A DNA stretch of 24,693 nucleotides, taken from positions 1-24,693 of the forward strand of contig DDES01000148.1 of the NCBI GenBank assembly GCA_002336765.1, given 5' to 3'. The DNA comes from Novosphingobium sp. UBA1948. GTDB taxonomy: Bacteria; Pseudomonadota; Alphaproteobacteria; Sphingomonadales; Sphingomonadaceae. Made by a program: the position numbers and the translations under genes. Under the pieces are notes generated by a model, which was not told the DNA's origin, did not search any database, and saw only the letters and a list, made by a program, of their open reading frames with translations. Shown here in pieces: positions 7,153 through 15,672 of this stretch (positions are counted from its first letter, which is position 1; every line of letters begins with the position of its first letter).

Positions 7153-8066
7153 TGAGTGATCCCAAAGTCATCGATGGAAAGGCCTTTGCCGAACGCCTGC
7201 GCGCCCGCATCGCCGCGCTGGCCGCCGCTTTCGAAGCGCGCGCCGGTCGCAAGGCGGGCCTCGCCGTGGTGCTGGTGGGTGAAGATCCCGCAAGTCAGGT
7301 CTATGTGTCGAGCAAGGGCAAGCAGACCGTTGCCGCCGGCATGGCCAGCTTTGAGCACAAGCTGCCCGCCGATGCCGGCGAGGCTGATCTTCTGTCGCTG
7401 ATCGCGCGTCTGAACGCCGATCCCGCCGTCGATGGCATTCTGGTCCAGCTGCCCCTGCCGGGGCATCTCGACGAGCAGACGGTGATCGCCGCCATCGATC
7501 CCGACAAGGACGTGGACGGCTTCCATATCGCCAATGCGGGACGTCTGGCGGTGGGGCAGTCGGGCTATGTGCCCTGCACACCGCTCGGCTGCATCATGTT
7601 GCTGAAGGATCGTCTGGGCGATCTGTCGGGGCTGGATGCGGTGGTTATCGGGCGCAGCAACATCGTGGGCAAGCCCATGGCGCAATTGCTGCTGGCCGAA
7701 AGCTGCACCGTCACCATCGCGCATAGCCGCACCAAGAACCTGCCCGAGGTGGTGCGCCGCGCCGATATCGTGGTGGCCGCCGTAGGCCGCCCCGAGATGG
7801 TGAAGGGCGACTGGATCAAGCCGGGCGCTACGGTGATCGACGTGGGCATCAACCGCCTGCCGCCGACCGACGAGAAGCCCAAGGGGCGTCTGGTGGGCGA
7901 TGTCGACTATTCATCCGCGCTTCACAACGCGGCGGGCATCACACCCGTGCCCGGTGGCGTCGGTCCGATGACCATTGCGGTGCTGCTGCGCAACGCGCTG
8001 GTGGCGGCCTATGACCATATCGGCGCGCCTCTGCCCACCGCCGAATTACCGGAGAACACCATCTGA
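7152..8066 (+). CDS. folD: Bifunctional methylenetetrahydrofolate dehydrogenase/cyclohydrolase
   Basis: FolD interconverts 5,10-methylene-, 5,10-methenyl- and 10-formyl-tetrahydrofolate using NADP. From the ATG at 7152 there are 304 residues. The catalytic YVSSK motif is at 51-55 (K55), VDG at 121-123, PCTPLG at 141-146, the dinucleotide-binding stretch GRSNIVGKP at 167-175 and PGGVGPMT near the end. An alternative GTG one codon upstream is less likely, because the ATG forms the TGATG overlap with yggT. The downstream gene starts on the folD stop codon in the same way, indicating an operon yggT-folD-secreted protein. Confidence 0.97.
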   Translation: MSDPKVIDGKAFAERLRARIAALAAAFEARAGRKAGLAVVLVGEDPASQVYVSSKGKQTVAAGMASFEHKLPADAGEADLLSLIARLNADPAVDGILVQLPLPGHLDEQTVIAAIDPDKDVDGFHIANAGRLAVGQSGYVPCTPLGCIMLLKDRLGDLSGLDAVVIGRSNIVGKPMAQLLLAESCTVTIAHSRTKNLPEVVRRADIVVAAVGRPEMVKGDWIKPGATVIDVGINRLPPTDEKPKGRLVGDVDYSSALHNAAGITPVPGGVGPMTIAVLLRNALVAAYDHIGAPLPTAELPENTI

Positions 8067-8782
8067 TGCAGCCGAGTGCAGCCCCTCGCATGATGATCGG
8101 GGGGCTGTTGGCTCTCGTGATGGGTGTTGGCGTGCTGGATGGTGCCGCATGGGCGCAGGCGCCCGCCGGTGGCGCAAAGCGCGGCCCGCAGAATTTCGCG
8201 CTGGCCAGCGATATCGTCGCGCGCGAGATCGCCTTTGCCCGCGCCGCCCGCGAAAAGGGCCAGTGGAAGGCCTTTCGCGACTTTGCTGCAGACGATGCGC
8301 AGATGTTCGCGGGCACCGATCCCGTGCGGGTGCAGGCATGGGCAAAGGGCCGCAAGGACCCCACCGAGCCGCTGCAATGGACCGCCAGTTCAGTGTGGAT
8401 GAGCTGCGATGGCTCGGTCGGCGTATCTTACGGTACGTGGCACGCCGGAACCGCCAAGGGCTGGTTTTCCACCGTTTGGCAGCGGCAGAAGAGGGGCGAT
8501 TATCGCTTCCTTCTGGATCAGGGCGGGGATGGCACCGCTGACGCCAAGCCCGATGACGAGTTGCCGGTGATCGAGGCCAAGGTGGCCGATTGCCCCGCGC
8601 GGGGCGCCAAGCCGATGCCGGTCGCCGTCGAACCAGCCACCAAGAGCGAGGTTGATCACCTGTCGGGCGAATCTGCCGACCATACGCTGGCATGGGCCAC
8701 CACCCTCGGGCCTGATGGCAAGCGCGCCTATGTTGTGCGGATCAAACAGGGCGCGGATATGGTCGAGGTGCTGCGCCGTTGA
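8066..8782 (+). CDS. Secreted SnoaL/DUF4440-like protein
   Basis: The 238-residue protein starts on an ATG that overlaps the folD stop by one base, with GGAG a little upstream. A signal peptide is visible (MMIGGLLALVMGVGVLDGAAWAQ, roughly residues 9-31, cut near AQA). The region from about 45 to 155 (IVAREIAFARAAREKGQWKAF, FAADDAQMFAG, VGVSYGTWHAG, WFSTVWQRQKRGDYRFLLDQ) has the helix-helix-sheet pattern of NTF2-like DUF4440/SnoaL proteins. The C-terminal 80 residues are not recognised. The substrate is unknown. It is probably periplasmic, and its link to folate metabolism may be only genomic. Confidence 0.75.
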   Translation: MQPSAAPRMMIGGLLALVMGVGVLDGAAWAQAPAGGAKRGPQNFALASDIVAREIAFARAAREKGQWKAFRDFAADDAQMFAGTDPVRVQAWAKGRKDPTEPLQWTASSVWMSCDGSVGVSYGTWHAGTAKGWFSTVWQRQKRGDYRFLLDQGGDGTADAKPDDELPVIEAKVADCPARGAKPMPVAVEPATKSEVDHLSGESADHTLAWATTLGPDGKRAYVVRIKQGADMVEVLRR

Positions 8783-8828
8783 CCCGCAGGGGGTTCCCCC
8801 CTTGCCCGCAAACGGCTAGGCATGTGCC

Positions 8829-9455
8829 ATGCTTGAACTTTTCATCTCCACCTTCGCCACGCTCTTTGTGGTGATCGACCCTCCGGGCTGCGCGCCGATC
8901 TTTGCGGGGCTGACCACCGGCTACACGCCGCAAGCCGCGCGCAGCACCGCCCTGCGCGCCACGGGCATTGCCGCCGCGATCCTGCTGGTCTTCGCCCTGT
9001 TCGGAAAAGGGCTGCTCGCCGCGCTGGGGATCGAACTCAACGCGTTTCGCATCGCGGGCGGCATCATGCTGTTCCTGATCGCGCTGACCATGGTGTTCGA
9101 GCAACGCACCGAAAAGCGCGAGGAACGCGCCGAAAAGGTGAAGCACACGCCCGAGCCGCATGAGGATATCAGCGTGTTTCCGATGGCCATGCCGATGATC
9201 GCGGGGCCGGGTTCGATCGCCACGCTGCTGATGATGATGGGGCATACCACCACGACGCAGGAAATGCTGGTGGTGCTGGCCGCTCTGGCTGCGGTGCTGG
9301 TGCTCACGGCGCTGGCGCTGATGCTGGCCGCGCCGCTAATCCGCCTGATGGGCGCGCGAGTGGAGGCGGTGATCAGCCGTGTGCTCGGCGTGCTGCTGGG
9401 CGCGCTAGCCGTACAATATGTGATCGACGGCGTGCGTGGCGTGCTGGCAGGTTGA
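8829..9455 (+). CDS. MarC family integral membrane protein
   Basis: The 208-residue protein has about six hydrophobic segments and the MarC/UPF0056 family signature FATLFVVIDPPGCAPIFAGLT at residues 9-29. PMAMPMIAGPGSIATLLMMM (about 118-137) is the second internal copy of the same P-x-A-GPG-type motif. A charged loop (EQRTEKREERAEKVKH) separates the two halves. Despite the name, the family is not shown to confer multiple antibiotic resistance, and the transported substrate is not known. The start ATG at 8829 leads straight into the first segment. A strong hairpin overlaps its stop codon. Confidence 0.9.
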   Translation: MLELFISTFATLFVVIDPPGCAPIFAGLTTGYTPQAARSTALRATGIAAAILLVFALFGKGLLAALGIELNAFRIAGGIMLFLIALTMVFEQRTEKREERAEKVKHTPEPHEDISVFPMAMPMIAGPGSIATLLMMMGHTTTTQEMLVVLAALAAVLVLTALALMLAAPLIRLMGARVEAVISRVLGVLLGALAVQYVIDGVRGVLAG

Positions 9456-9468
9456 ACCGCCAGCACGC
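9439..9468. terminator. Strong hairpin between converging MarC and PHA-type genes
   Basis: gcgtgctggc (9439-9448) and gccagcacgc (9459-9468) are perfect inverted copies around aggttgaacc, whose ggtt/aacc can also pair. The left arm lies in the last codons of the MarC gene. The element precedes the converging gene's stop at 9477. No T-run is present, so the terminator call rests on position and stem strength. Confidence 0.5.
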
Positions 9469-9476
9469 ACAACGCC

Positions 9477-9776
9477 TTATTCCTTATCCAGCATCTTCCC
9501 GGCGCTGACTTTCACAAAATCGCCGATCTGGCCCGCCATCATTTTCAGAAAGGCGGGCACTTTCACCTCACCGGTGAGCGCCGCATCCTCAATGGCCAGC
9601 GCCACCGGAATGGTCTGGCCCAAGGCTTTGATCACCATCTCCAGCGCATAATCGCCGGTCCATGCCGAGCTCATCGTGCCACCGCCGGGGATGTGGGCCG
9701 CCAGTTTCGGCAGGCCCACCTCGATCCGGCGTTTCGCCTCGTCACGCCCGAGGCTGTGCGGGATGGAAATCTCCAT
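9477..9776 (-). CDS. Polyhydroxyalkanoic acid system family protein (PHA_gran_rgn-like)
   Basis: This 99-residue protein starts MEISIPHSLGRDEAKRRIE and contains a WTGDYALEMVIKALGQTIPVALAIED stretch and a VKVPAFLKMMAGQIGDFV stretch. The pattern matches the small PHA-system family (PF09650-type), some members of which sit near PHA synthase genes. Its ATG overlaps the stop of the acyl-CoA dehydrogenase gene by one base (TGATG), so it ends the beta-oxidation operon. No PHA synthase, phasin or depolymerase is in the window. The family's biochemical role is poorly known, and a link to hydroxyacyl-CoA supply is inference. Recognition is by memory of the family pattern, without a search. Confidence 0.75.
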   Translation of the reverse strand: MEISIPHSLGRDEAKRRIEVGLPKLAAHIPGGGTMSSAWTGDYALEMVIKALGQTIPVALAIEDAALTGEVKVPAFLKMMAGQIGDFVKVSAGKMLDKE

Positions 9777-11581
9777 CAGAACGCGTCTTCCGGCATGGCC
9801 ATCGTCGACCCCTTGCCCGATTTGATGGCGAGGAACAGAGCCGCACTCTGCGGCAGGATGCGGTCATAGAAGAAAGTGGCCGTGTTGATCTTGGCCTGAT
9901 AGAATTCCTTCTCCTGCGTGCCGAAGGCCAGTTGGAAGCCAGCGATCTTGACCGATTTGGCAAAGCAATAGGCCATCGCCACCAGCCCCAACAGCCGCAG
10001 ATAGTCGGTGGCCGCCGCCCCCGCTTCCTCGGGATCCTTCATGCCGCGCTCGGCAATCGTGGCGGTGGACAGTTGCAGCGCGCCAAAGGCCCGCTCCAGC
10101 CCCTCGATCATCTTCTGCATCGGGCCTTCGCCCTTGCTCTCCTCAATGAAGGCCGAAACGGGGTGGAAGAAGCTGCGCAGCAGGCGGCCCATGTCGGTGG
10201 GCAGCTTGCGCCCCACCAGATCGAGCGCCTGAATGCCGTTGGTGCCTTCATAGATCATGGCGATGCGCGCATCGCGCATATATTGCTCCACACCGCTCTC
10301 GCGGATGAAGCCGTGGCCGCCATAGGTCTGCACCGAGAGGCTGGCGCTTTCGAGGCCCAGATCGGTGAACATGGCCTTCACCACCGGCGTCATCAGCGCC
10401 ACGAAATCCTTGGCACGGGCGCGGGTTTGCGCATCGGCACCATGCTTTTCAGCGTCGAGCGCACGGCCCACCCAGCCCGAAATCGCGCGGCAGCCCTCGT
10501 TATAGGCGCGCATCGTCATCAGCATGCGGCGCACATCGGGGTGGACGATGATCGGATCGGCCGGTTTCTCGGGATATTTCGCGCCCGACAGGCTGCGGCT
10601 CTGCAAGCGATCCTTGGCATACCACACGGCCGACTGATAGGCCGCCTCACCAATGCCCAACCCCTGAATGCCCACGCCCACGCGCTCGGCATTCATCATC
10701 GTGAACATGGCTTCCATGCCCTTGTGCGGTTGCCCCACCAGCCAGCCGATCGAATCCTCGAACTGCATCTGGCAGGTGGCACTGGCCTTGATGCCCATCT
10801 TGTGTTCGATCGCGGTGCAGGTCACGCCGTTGCGCGCGCCCGGATCGCCGGCATCGTCGGGCACAAACTTGGGCACGAGGAACAGACTGATCCCCTTCAC
10901 CCCCGCCGGAGCATCGGGCAGACGCGCCAGCACGAGGTGGATGATATTCTCGGTCAGATCCTGCTCGCCCGCCGAGATAAAGATCTTGGCGCCGTTGATC
11001 TTGTAGGAACCATCGCCCACCGGATCGGCCTTGGTGCGGAGCAGTCCCAGATCGGTGCCGCAATGCGCCTCGGTCAGACACATCGTGCCCGACCATTGCC
11101 CGCTCACCATCTTGTGCAGATAGGCCGCCTTCAGCTCGTCGCTGGCATAGGCCGTCAGCGCGCAGATCGCGCCATTGGTGAGGCCCGGATAGAGGCTGAA
11201 CGACACATTGGCCGCGCAGATCATCTCCTCGACCATCTTGCCGAGCGATTCCGGCAGGCCCTGCCCGCCAAACTCGGGAGGCGTGACCAGCGCGTTCCAG
11301 CCGTTCTGCACGAACTGGTCATAGGCGTCCTTGAAGCCTTCGGGGGTACGCACCGTGGTGGTGCCATCCGCGTGGCGTTCCCAGTGGCAGCCTTCCTCGT
11401 CGCCGCTGCGGTTGAGCGGGAGCAACACATCCTCGCAGATCTTGGCCGCTTCCTCGAGCACGGCATCCACCAGATCGGGGGTGAATTCCTCATGCGCGGG
11501 CAAATCGCCAAAGCCGTCGTCATTGTGCAGCTCGTTGAGCACAAAGCGCATATCGCGCAGGGGAGCCTTATAGGTTTGCAT
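9776..11581 (-). CDS. Acyl-CoA dehydrogenase with C-terminal ACDH_C domain
   Basis: This FAD enzyme catalyses the first beta-oxidation step, acyl-CoA to trans-2-enoyl-CoA. The 601-residue length fits the long class with a C-terminal extension of about 120 residues, beyond the roughly 380-residue classical core. MCLTEAHCGTDLGLLRTKA (167-185) is the FAD/substrate loop. NGAKIFISAGEQD (196-208) and QTYGGHGFIRESGVEQYMRD (418-437) are family signatures. E445 in YEGTNGIQ is the expected catalytic base. GAGGGAAAC precedes the ATG as a ribosome site. It lies 24 bases downstream of the hydratase/dehydrogenase gene, in the same direction. Chain-length preference cannot be read from the sequence. Confidence 0.94.
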   Translation of the reverse strand: MQTYKAPLRDMRFVLNELHNDDGFGDLPAHEEFTPDLVDAVLEEAAKICEDVLLPLNRSGDEEGCHWERHADGTTTVRTPEGFKDAYDQFVQNGWNALVTPPEFGGQGLPESLGKMVEEMICAANVSFSLYPGLTNGAICALTAYASDELKAAYLHKMVSGQWSGTMCLTEAHCGTDLGLLRTKADPVGDGSYKINGAKIFISAGEQDLTENIIHLVLARLPDAPAGVKGISLFLVPKFVPDDAGDPGARNGVTCTAIEHKMGIKASATCQMQFEDSIGWLVGQPHKGMEAMFTMMNAERVGVGIQGLGIGEAAYQSAVWYAKDRLQSRSLSGAKYPEKPADPIIVHPDVRRMLMTMRAYNEGCRAISGWVGRALDAEKHGADAQTRARAKDFVALMTPVVKAMFTDLGLESASLSVQTYGGHGFIRESGVEQYMRDARIAMIYEGTNGIQALDLVGRKLPTDMGRLLRSFFHPVSAFIEESKGEGPMQKMIEGLERAFGALQLSTATIAERGMKDPEEAGAAATDYLRLLGLVAMAYCFAKSVKIAGFQLAFGTQEKEFYQAKINTATFFYDRILPQSAALFLAIKSGKGSTMAMPEDAF

Positions 11582-11605
11582 TGTCCGTTTCCCTCAATTG
11601 CGCTG

Positions 11606-13918
11606 TCAGTTTCGGAGCGGCTTGCCGGTGGTCAGCATATGCTCGACCCGCGCCACGGTGCGCTCGTCGCGCACCAGCGTCATGAACTGTCCAGCTTCCA
11701 GCGCCAGCATCTGTTCCTCGGTCACGGTGTCGACCAGATCGGCCTCGCCGCCCGTCAACACCCATGCCAGCTTGCCCGCCACGACCTGATCGTAAGGCGT
11801 GGCCTTGCCCTGCGCCGCGAAGCTCCGCACCGCCAGATCGAGCGCCGCGCGGCCACCCGCGCCGGGCAGGCGGAAGGTCGGCGGGGTGGGCGGCGTATAG
11901 CCTTCCACCAGCGCCAAAGCCCGCGTCTTGGCATCGGCCAGCAGGCGGTCGCGATTCATGGTGATGCCATCCGTGGGTCGGAAATAGCCGATCTCCTTGG
12001 CATTGGCCGCCGATTTGGCCACCGTTGCCGTCGAGATCGTTTCAAACGCCTTGGACACCGCCACCATCGGCCCCTTGGGCAGCTTGGGATCGTCGCGGAA
12101 GCGTTCGATCATCTCGCCACAGCCACCCCAACCGGGGATCAGGCCAACGCCGCATTCGACCAGCCCGATATAGGTTTCGGCATGGGCCTGCACCGCATCG
12201 GCGTTGAGACAGATCTCGCAACCGCCACCCAGCGCCATGCCAAAGGGTGCCGCCACCACGGGGAAGGGCGCGTATTTCAGCGCTTTGTAGGCCTTCTGCC
12301 CGCCGGTCACCAGTTTTTCCACCTCGCCCCATGCCGCGATGTTCATCGCAAACAAGGCAAGGCCCAGATTGGCGCCCGCCGAGAAATTACTGCCCTCGTT
12401 ATAGACCACCAGCGCCTTGTAGCTTTCCTGCACCAGCGGGATCGCCTTCTCGATGGCCTTCATCACCTCGCCGTCAAGCGCGTTCATCTTGCCGGTGAAT
12501 TCAAGGCACACCACGCCGTCGCCAATGTCCCACAGCGCCGCACTGGCCGTCTTGACCAGCGGCTTGGAGGCCGCCTTGATATCCTCGAGCAACAGCACGC
12601 CTTCAGGGCGCACCACGGGATGATAAGCGCCATCGGTGCCGAGATATTCCCGCACGCCGCCTTCCACGCGGTAGAAGGGACGGCCCGCCGCCAGCTTGAC
12701 GATCTCGGGCACAGCATTGCCCTCGGCCTCGAGACGGGCGGCGAATTCCGCACTGCCCAGCCGGTCGATCAGCTCGAAGGGACCATATTTCCAGTTATAG
12801 CCCAGCTTCATCGCGGTATCGATGGCCAGAATATCGTCCGAAGCCTCGCCGATCAGCCCCGCCGCATAAGACAGCGTCGGCCCCAAAACCGCCCAGGCAT
12901 AGGCACCCACGATGCCCTTGGCCAACACCAGCGCCCGCAAATCCTTCTGAGCCACCGAGGGGATCGAGACCGGCTTCTTCGCCTTGGCATAGTCGCCGGT
13001 CTGGAGGTTGATCGCCTCCTTCACCTTTCCGGCTTCCTTGTTGATGCGATAGAAGCCGCCCTTGCCCTTGCGGCCGGTATAGCCATCCTCGATCATTTTC
13101 AGGATCAGCGGGTGATCCTTGGCAATCGCGTGATAGGGATCGCCCGCAGGCAGGGTAGCACTCATGCTCACCTTGAGATGCGGCATCAGATCGATACCGA
13201 CCAGATCGACCAACCCGAAAATGCCGGTCTTGGGAATGCCCATCGGCTTGCCGCCGATAGCGTCGGCGTCTTCCACGCTGACGCCCAGATCAAAGGCAGC
13301 GTTGAACGCCACCTGCAGCCAGAATGTGCCCACGCGGTTGGCAAGGAAACCGGGCGTATCCTTGGCCACCACCACGCTCTTGCCCAGCGCGCGATCGGCA
13401 AAATCCGAAACGCTGGCCACCAGCGCGGGGTCGCTATCCTTGCCCGCCACCACTTCGAGCAGGCGCATATAGCGCGGCGGATTGAAGAAATGGGTGATAA
13501 GGAAATCGCGACGGAACGCCTCGCTGCGCCCCTCGATCAGCTTTTCGAGCGGGATGGTCGAGGTGTTGGACGACACCGCCGTCCCCGGCTTGCGCACCGC
13601 TTCCAGCTTGGCATAGAGCGCGTGCTTCAGATCGATCCGCTCGATGATCGCCTCGATCACCCAGTCGCACTCCGCAACCTTGGCGAGATCATCCTCGATA
13701 TTGCCGGTTTCGACCAGCCGCGCCGCAGCCTTGCTCATAAACGCGGCAGGCTCGGCCTTCTTCAAACGCTCGAGCGCGCCCTTGGCGACGCTGCTGCGGT
13801 CGGCCTCATCGCGCACGATGTCGAGCAACAGCACCGGTACGCCCGCATTGGCGACCTGCGCGGCGATACCGGCACCCATCGTGCCGGCGCCAATCACACA
13901 GACTTTGCTGATGGTCAT
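11606..13918 (-). CDS. 3-hydroxyacyl-CoA dehydrogenase / enoyl-CoA hydratase, FadN-like domain order
   Basis: This bifunctional beta-oxidation enzyme of 770 residues carries out steps 2 and 3. The dehydrogenase comes first: NAD fold GAGTMG at 10-15, catalytic H143 in THFFNPP, and a second 3HCDH-type segment (GPFELIDRLG at about 379-388). The crotonase/hydratase domain is C-terminal, with FSAGANL (512-518) for the oxyanion hole and both catalytic-type glutamates, E568 in GGGCE and E588 in LVECG, spaced 20 apart as in enoyl-CoA hydratase. This order is opposite to E. coli FadB/FadJ and like Bacillus FadN. I place the start at 13918, where ATG overlaps the thiolase stop (TGATG). A longer frame to 13966 would intrude into the thiolase gene. 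Confidence 0.94.
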   Translation of the reverse strand: MTISKVCVIGAGTMGAGIAAQVANAGVPVLLLDIVRDEADRSSVAKGALERLKKAEPAAFMSKAAARLVETGNIEDDLAKVAECDWVIEAIIERIDLKHALYAKLEAVRKPGTAVSSNTSTIPLEKLIEGRSEAFRRDFLITHFFNPPRYMRLLEVVAGKDSDPALVASVSDFADRALGKSVVVAKDTPGFLANRVGTFWLQVAFNAAFDLGVSVEDADAIGGKPMGIPKTGIFGLVDLVGIDLMPHLKVSMSATLPAGDPYHAIAKDHPLILKMIEDGYTGRKGKGGFYRINKEAGKVKEAINLQTGDYAKAKKPVSIPSVAQKDLRALVLAKGIVGAYAWAVLGPTLSYAAGLIGEASDDILAIDTAMKLGYNWKYGPFELIDRLGSAEFAARLEAEGNAVPEIVKLAAGRPFYRVEGGVREYLGTDGAYHPVVRPEGVLLLEDIKAASKPLVKTASAALWDIGDGVVCLEFTGKMNALDGEVMKAIEKAIPLVQESYKALVVYNEGSNFSAGANLGLALFAMNIAAWGEVEKLVTGGQKAYKALKYAPFPVVAAPFGMALGGGCEICLNADAVQAHAETYIGLVECGVGLIPGWGGCGEMIERFRDDPKLPKGPMVAVSKAFETISTATVAKSAANAKEIGYFRPTDGITMNRDRLLADAKTRALALVEGYTPPTPPTFRLPGAGGRAALDLAVRSFAAQGKATPYDQVVAGKLAWVLTGGEADLVDTVTEEQMLALEAGQFMTLVRDERTVARVEHMLTTGKPLRN

Positions 13919-15039
13919 CACACGCGCTCCAGAACCGTGGCAATGCCCTGACCGCCGCCGATGCACTGCGTTGCCAGCGCATATTTGCCGCCGGTGCGTT
14001 GCAGCAGGCTGGCCGCCTTGCCCACGATGCGCGCGCCCGTGGCGCCTAGCGGGTGACCAATGGCGATGGCGCCACCGTCGATGTTGATCTTGGCCAGATC
14101 CAGCCCGAGATCGGCGATGCAGGCCAGCGACTGGCTGGCAAAAGCCTCGTTCAGCTCCACCACATCCAGATCAGCCGCCGTCAAACCGGCGCGCTCGAGC
14201 GCCTTGCGCGAGGATGCGACCGGACCGATGCCCATGATCTCCGGCGCGCAGCCCGAGATGGCAACCGACTTGATGCGCGCCAGAATGGGCAGGCCGTTGG
14301 CGCGGGCATAGTCCTCGCTGGCCACGATCACCGCCGAGGCGCCGTCGGTCAGCGGCGAGGACGTGCCCGCCGTCACCGTGCCGGTCTGGCTGAAAGCGGG
14401 CTTGAGGCCCGCCAGCCCTTCGGCGGTCGTGGTGGGGCGCGGGCAACCGTCGGTGTCCACACCCTTCACCGCCACGATCTCGTCCTTCAGATGGCCCGCC
14501 GCGATGGCAGCCGCCGCCTTGCGCTGGCTCTCCAGCGCGAAAGCCTCTTGGCGCTCGCGGGTGATGCCATACTGGCTGGCGAGGTTTTCCGCCGTGTCGC
14601 CCATGCCGATATAGGCCGCCGTGTTCTTGGCCAGTTCGGGATTGGGCAGCGGGTTGAAACCCCACATCGGCACACGGCTCATCGATTCCATGCCCGCCGC
14701 GATGAACACCTCGCCCGCGCCCAGCGCGATCTGGCCCGCCGCATAATGCACGCCGCTCATCGAGGAACCGCAGAAGCGGTTGACCGTCATCCCGCCCACG
14801 CTGCGCGGCAGACCGGCCAGCATGCCGACAAGGCGCGCCACGTTGAAGCCCTGCTCCGCCTCGGGGAAAGCGCAGCCCATCACCAGATCCTCGATGTCAT
14901 CGGGTTTCAGTCCGGTCCGCTCGACCAGCCCCTTGACCACGGCGGCGGCAATATCATCGGGGCGAACCCGCGCAAAAGCGCCCTTGTGCCCAAGCTGGAA
15001 CGCCGAACGGGCATAACCCGCGATTACCACATCACGCAT
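13918..15039 (-). CDS. fadA: Acetyl-CoA C-acyltransferase (3-ketoacyl-CoA thiolase)
   Basis: The thiolase cleaves 3-ketoacyl-CoA with CoA to acetyl-CoA and a shortened acyl-CoA, the last beta-oxidation step. The protein has 373 residues. The nucleophile is C90 in NRFCGSSM, H329 is in GGAIAIGHPLGATGAR, and the second catalytic cysteine is C359 in TQCIGGGQG. NEAFASQS lies shortly before the His motif. GAGG precedes the ATG at 15039 at a suitable distance. It is the first gene of the minus-strand arm, and its stop overlaps the start of the hydratase/dehydrogenase gene. A biosynthetic acetyl-CoA acetyltransferase is excluded mainly by context. Confidence 0.94.
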   Translation of the reverse strand: MRDVVIAGYARSAFQLGHKGAFARVRPDDIAAAVVKGLVERTGLKPDDIEDLVMGCAFPEAEQGFNVARLVGMLAGLPRSVGGMTVNRFCGSSMSGVHYAAGQIALGAGEVFIAAGMESMSRVPMWGFNPLPNPELAKNTAAYIGMGDTAENLASQYGITRERQEAFALESQRKAAAAIAAGHLKDEIVAVKGVDTDGCPRPTTTAEGLAGLKPAFSQTGTVTAGTSSPLTDGASAVIVASEDYARANGLPILARIKSVAISGCAPEIMGIGPVASSRKALERAGLTAADLDVVELNEAFASQSLACIADLGLDLAKINIDGGAIAIGHPLGATGARIVGKAASLLQRTGGKYALATQCIGGGQGIATVLERV

Positions 15040-15241
15040 CTTTCACATCCTCTGGCCACGTGCCCAGCGGCGGAGAATCACCGCCTCGACACTTCTTGAC
15101 CCTAATGGTGACAAAGTTTCCCTATACGTCAACTAAAATTTGAGGCATACAGTGATTCGCCGCAAAGACAGATCGACGCGGTAACCGCACATCACCGGCT
15201 CCGACCGGCGAGGCGGAAAACATGAGGATGGAGTTGAAAGG
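15040..15241. promoter_or_regulatory. Divergent control region of the two beta-oxidation arms
   Basis: This 202-bp region lies between the thiolase arm and the DUF2147/fadL/fadD arm and must hold promoters for both. On the plus strand GTGACA (15108-15113) and TAAAAT (15134-15139) are separated by 20 bp. On the minus strand TTGACG (15132-15127) could be a -35 with a weak -10 near 15107-15102. The 16-mer TATACGTCAACTAAAA (15123-15138) overlaps both. From memory it resembles the MerR-family LiuR-type box TTTACGTTAACGTAAA, agreeing at 12 of 16 positions. Binding by the MerR protein at 18740 is an inference. Confidence 0.45.
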
Positions 15242-15646
15242 ATGATGGTCCTACTTGGCCTTCTGGCCAGCGGCGCTGCCGCATTGCCCGATGCGACCCT
15301 TGGTCGCTGGCAGACCGAAACCCGTCATGGTGTGGTGGAAATCACCCAATGTGGTCCGTCTGTGTGCGGGCGCCTCGTCGAATCGGATTCGCTGCGCACC
15401 AATCCCGCTCTGCGCGATGTGAAGAACAAGGACGCCGCCCAGCGCGACCGTCTGCTCAAGGGTCTGCTGATCCTCAAGGGCTTCAAAGCATCGGGCAGCG
15501 AATGGGGCGGTGGCACGATCTACAACGCCGATGACGGTGGCACCTATCAGGCCACCCTGACCCCGGTCGGCACCGACACGCTCAAGGTCAAGGGCTGCAT
15601 CATCTGGCCCTTGTGCAAGAGCCAGACCTGGAAACGGATCAAGTAA
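15242..15646 (+). CDS. DUF2147 family secreted protein
   Basis: The 134-residue protein has the DUF2147 pattern: a short hydrophobic leader, then LGRWQTETRHGVVEITQCGPSVCGRLVE at 20-47 and a C-terminal strand-rich part ending QTWKRIK. Four cysteines (C37, C42, C119, C125) sit in two close pairs and could form disulfides after export. The leader (MMVLLGLLASGAAALP) is unusually short and lacks the usual basic residues. GGAG at 15230-15233 supports the ATG at 15242; the ATG at 15245 is an alternative. Two upstream ATGs (15222, 15228) are out of frame. The family has no established function. It lies 26 bases before the fadL-like gene and probably shares its transcript. Confidence 0.82.
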   Translation: MMVLLGLLASGAAALPDATLGRWQTETRHGVVEITQCGPSVCGRLVESDSLRTNPALRDVKNKDAAQRDRLLKGLLILKGFKASGSEWGGGTIYNADDGGTYQATLTPVGTDTLKVKGCIIWPLCKSQTWKRIK

Positions 15647-15672
15647 TCCATCACTTTCTACCGGAGAGAACA

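Noticed and set aside
9662..13951. Uninterrupted 1429-codon frame on the plus strand
   Set aside because: It lies exactly opposite the acyl-CoA dehydrogenase and FadN-like genes, whose catalytic motifs are intact. The translation is rich in His, Arg and Gln without domains, as expected for antisense of GC-rich coding sequence.
13919..13966. Longer N-terminus of the FadN-like protein
   Set aside because: It adds a non-conserved basic stretch inside the thiolase gene; the ATG at 13918 directly precedes the NAD-binding fold and forms the usual one-base overlap.
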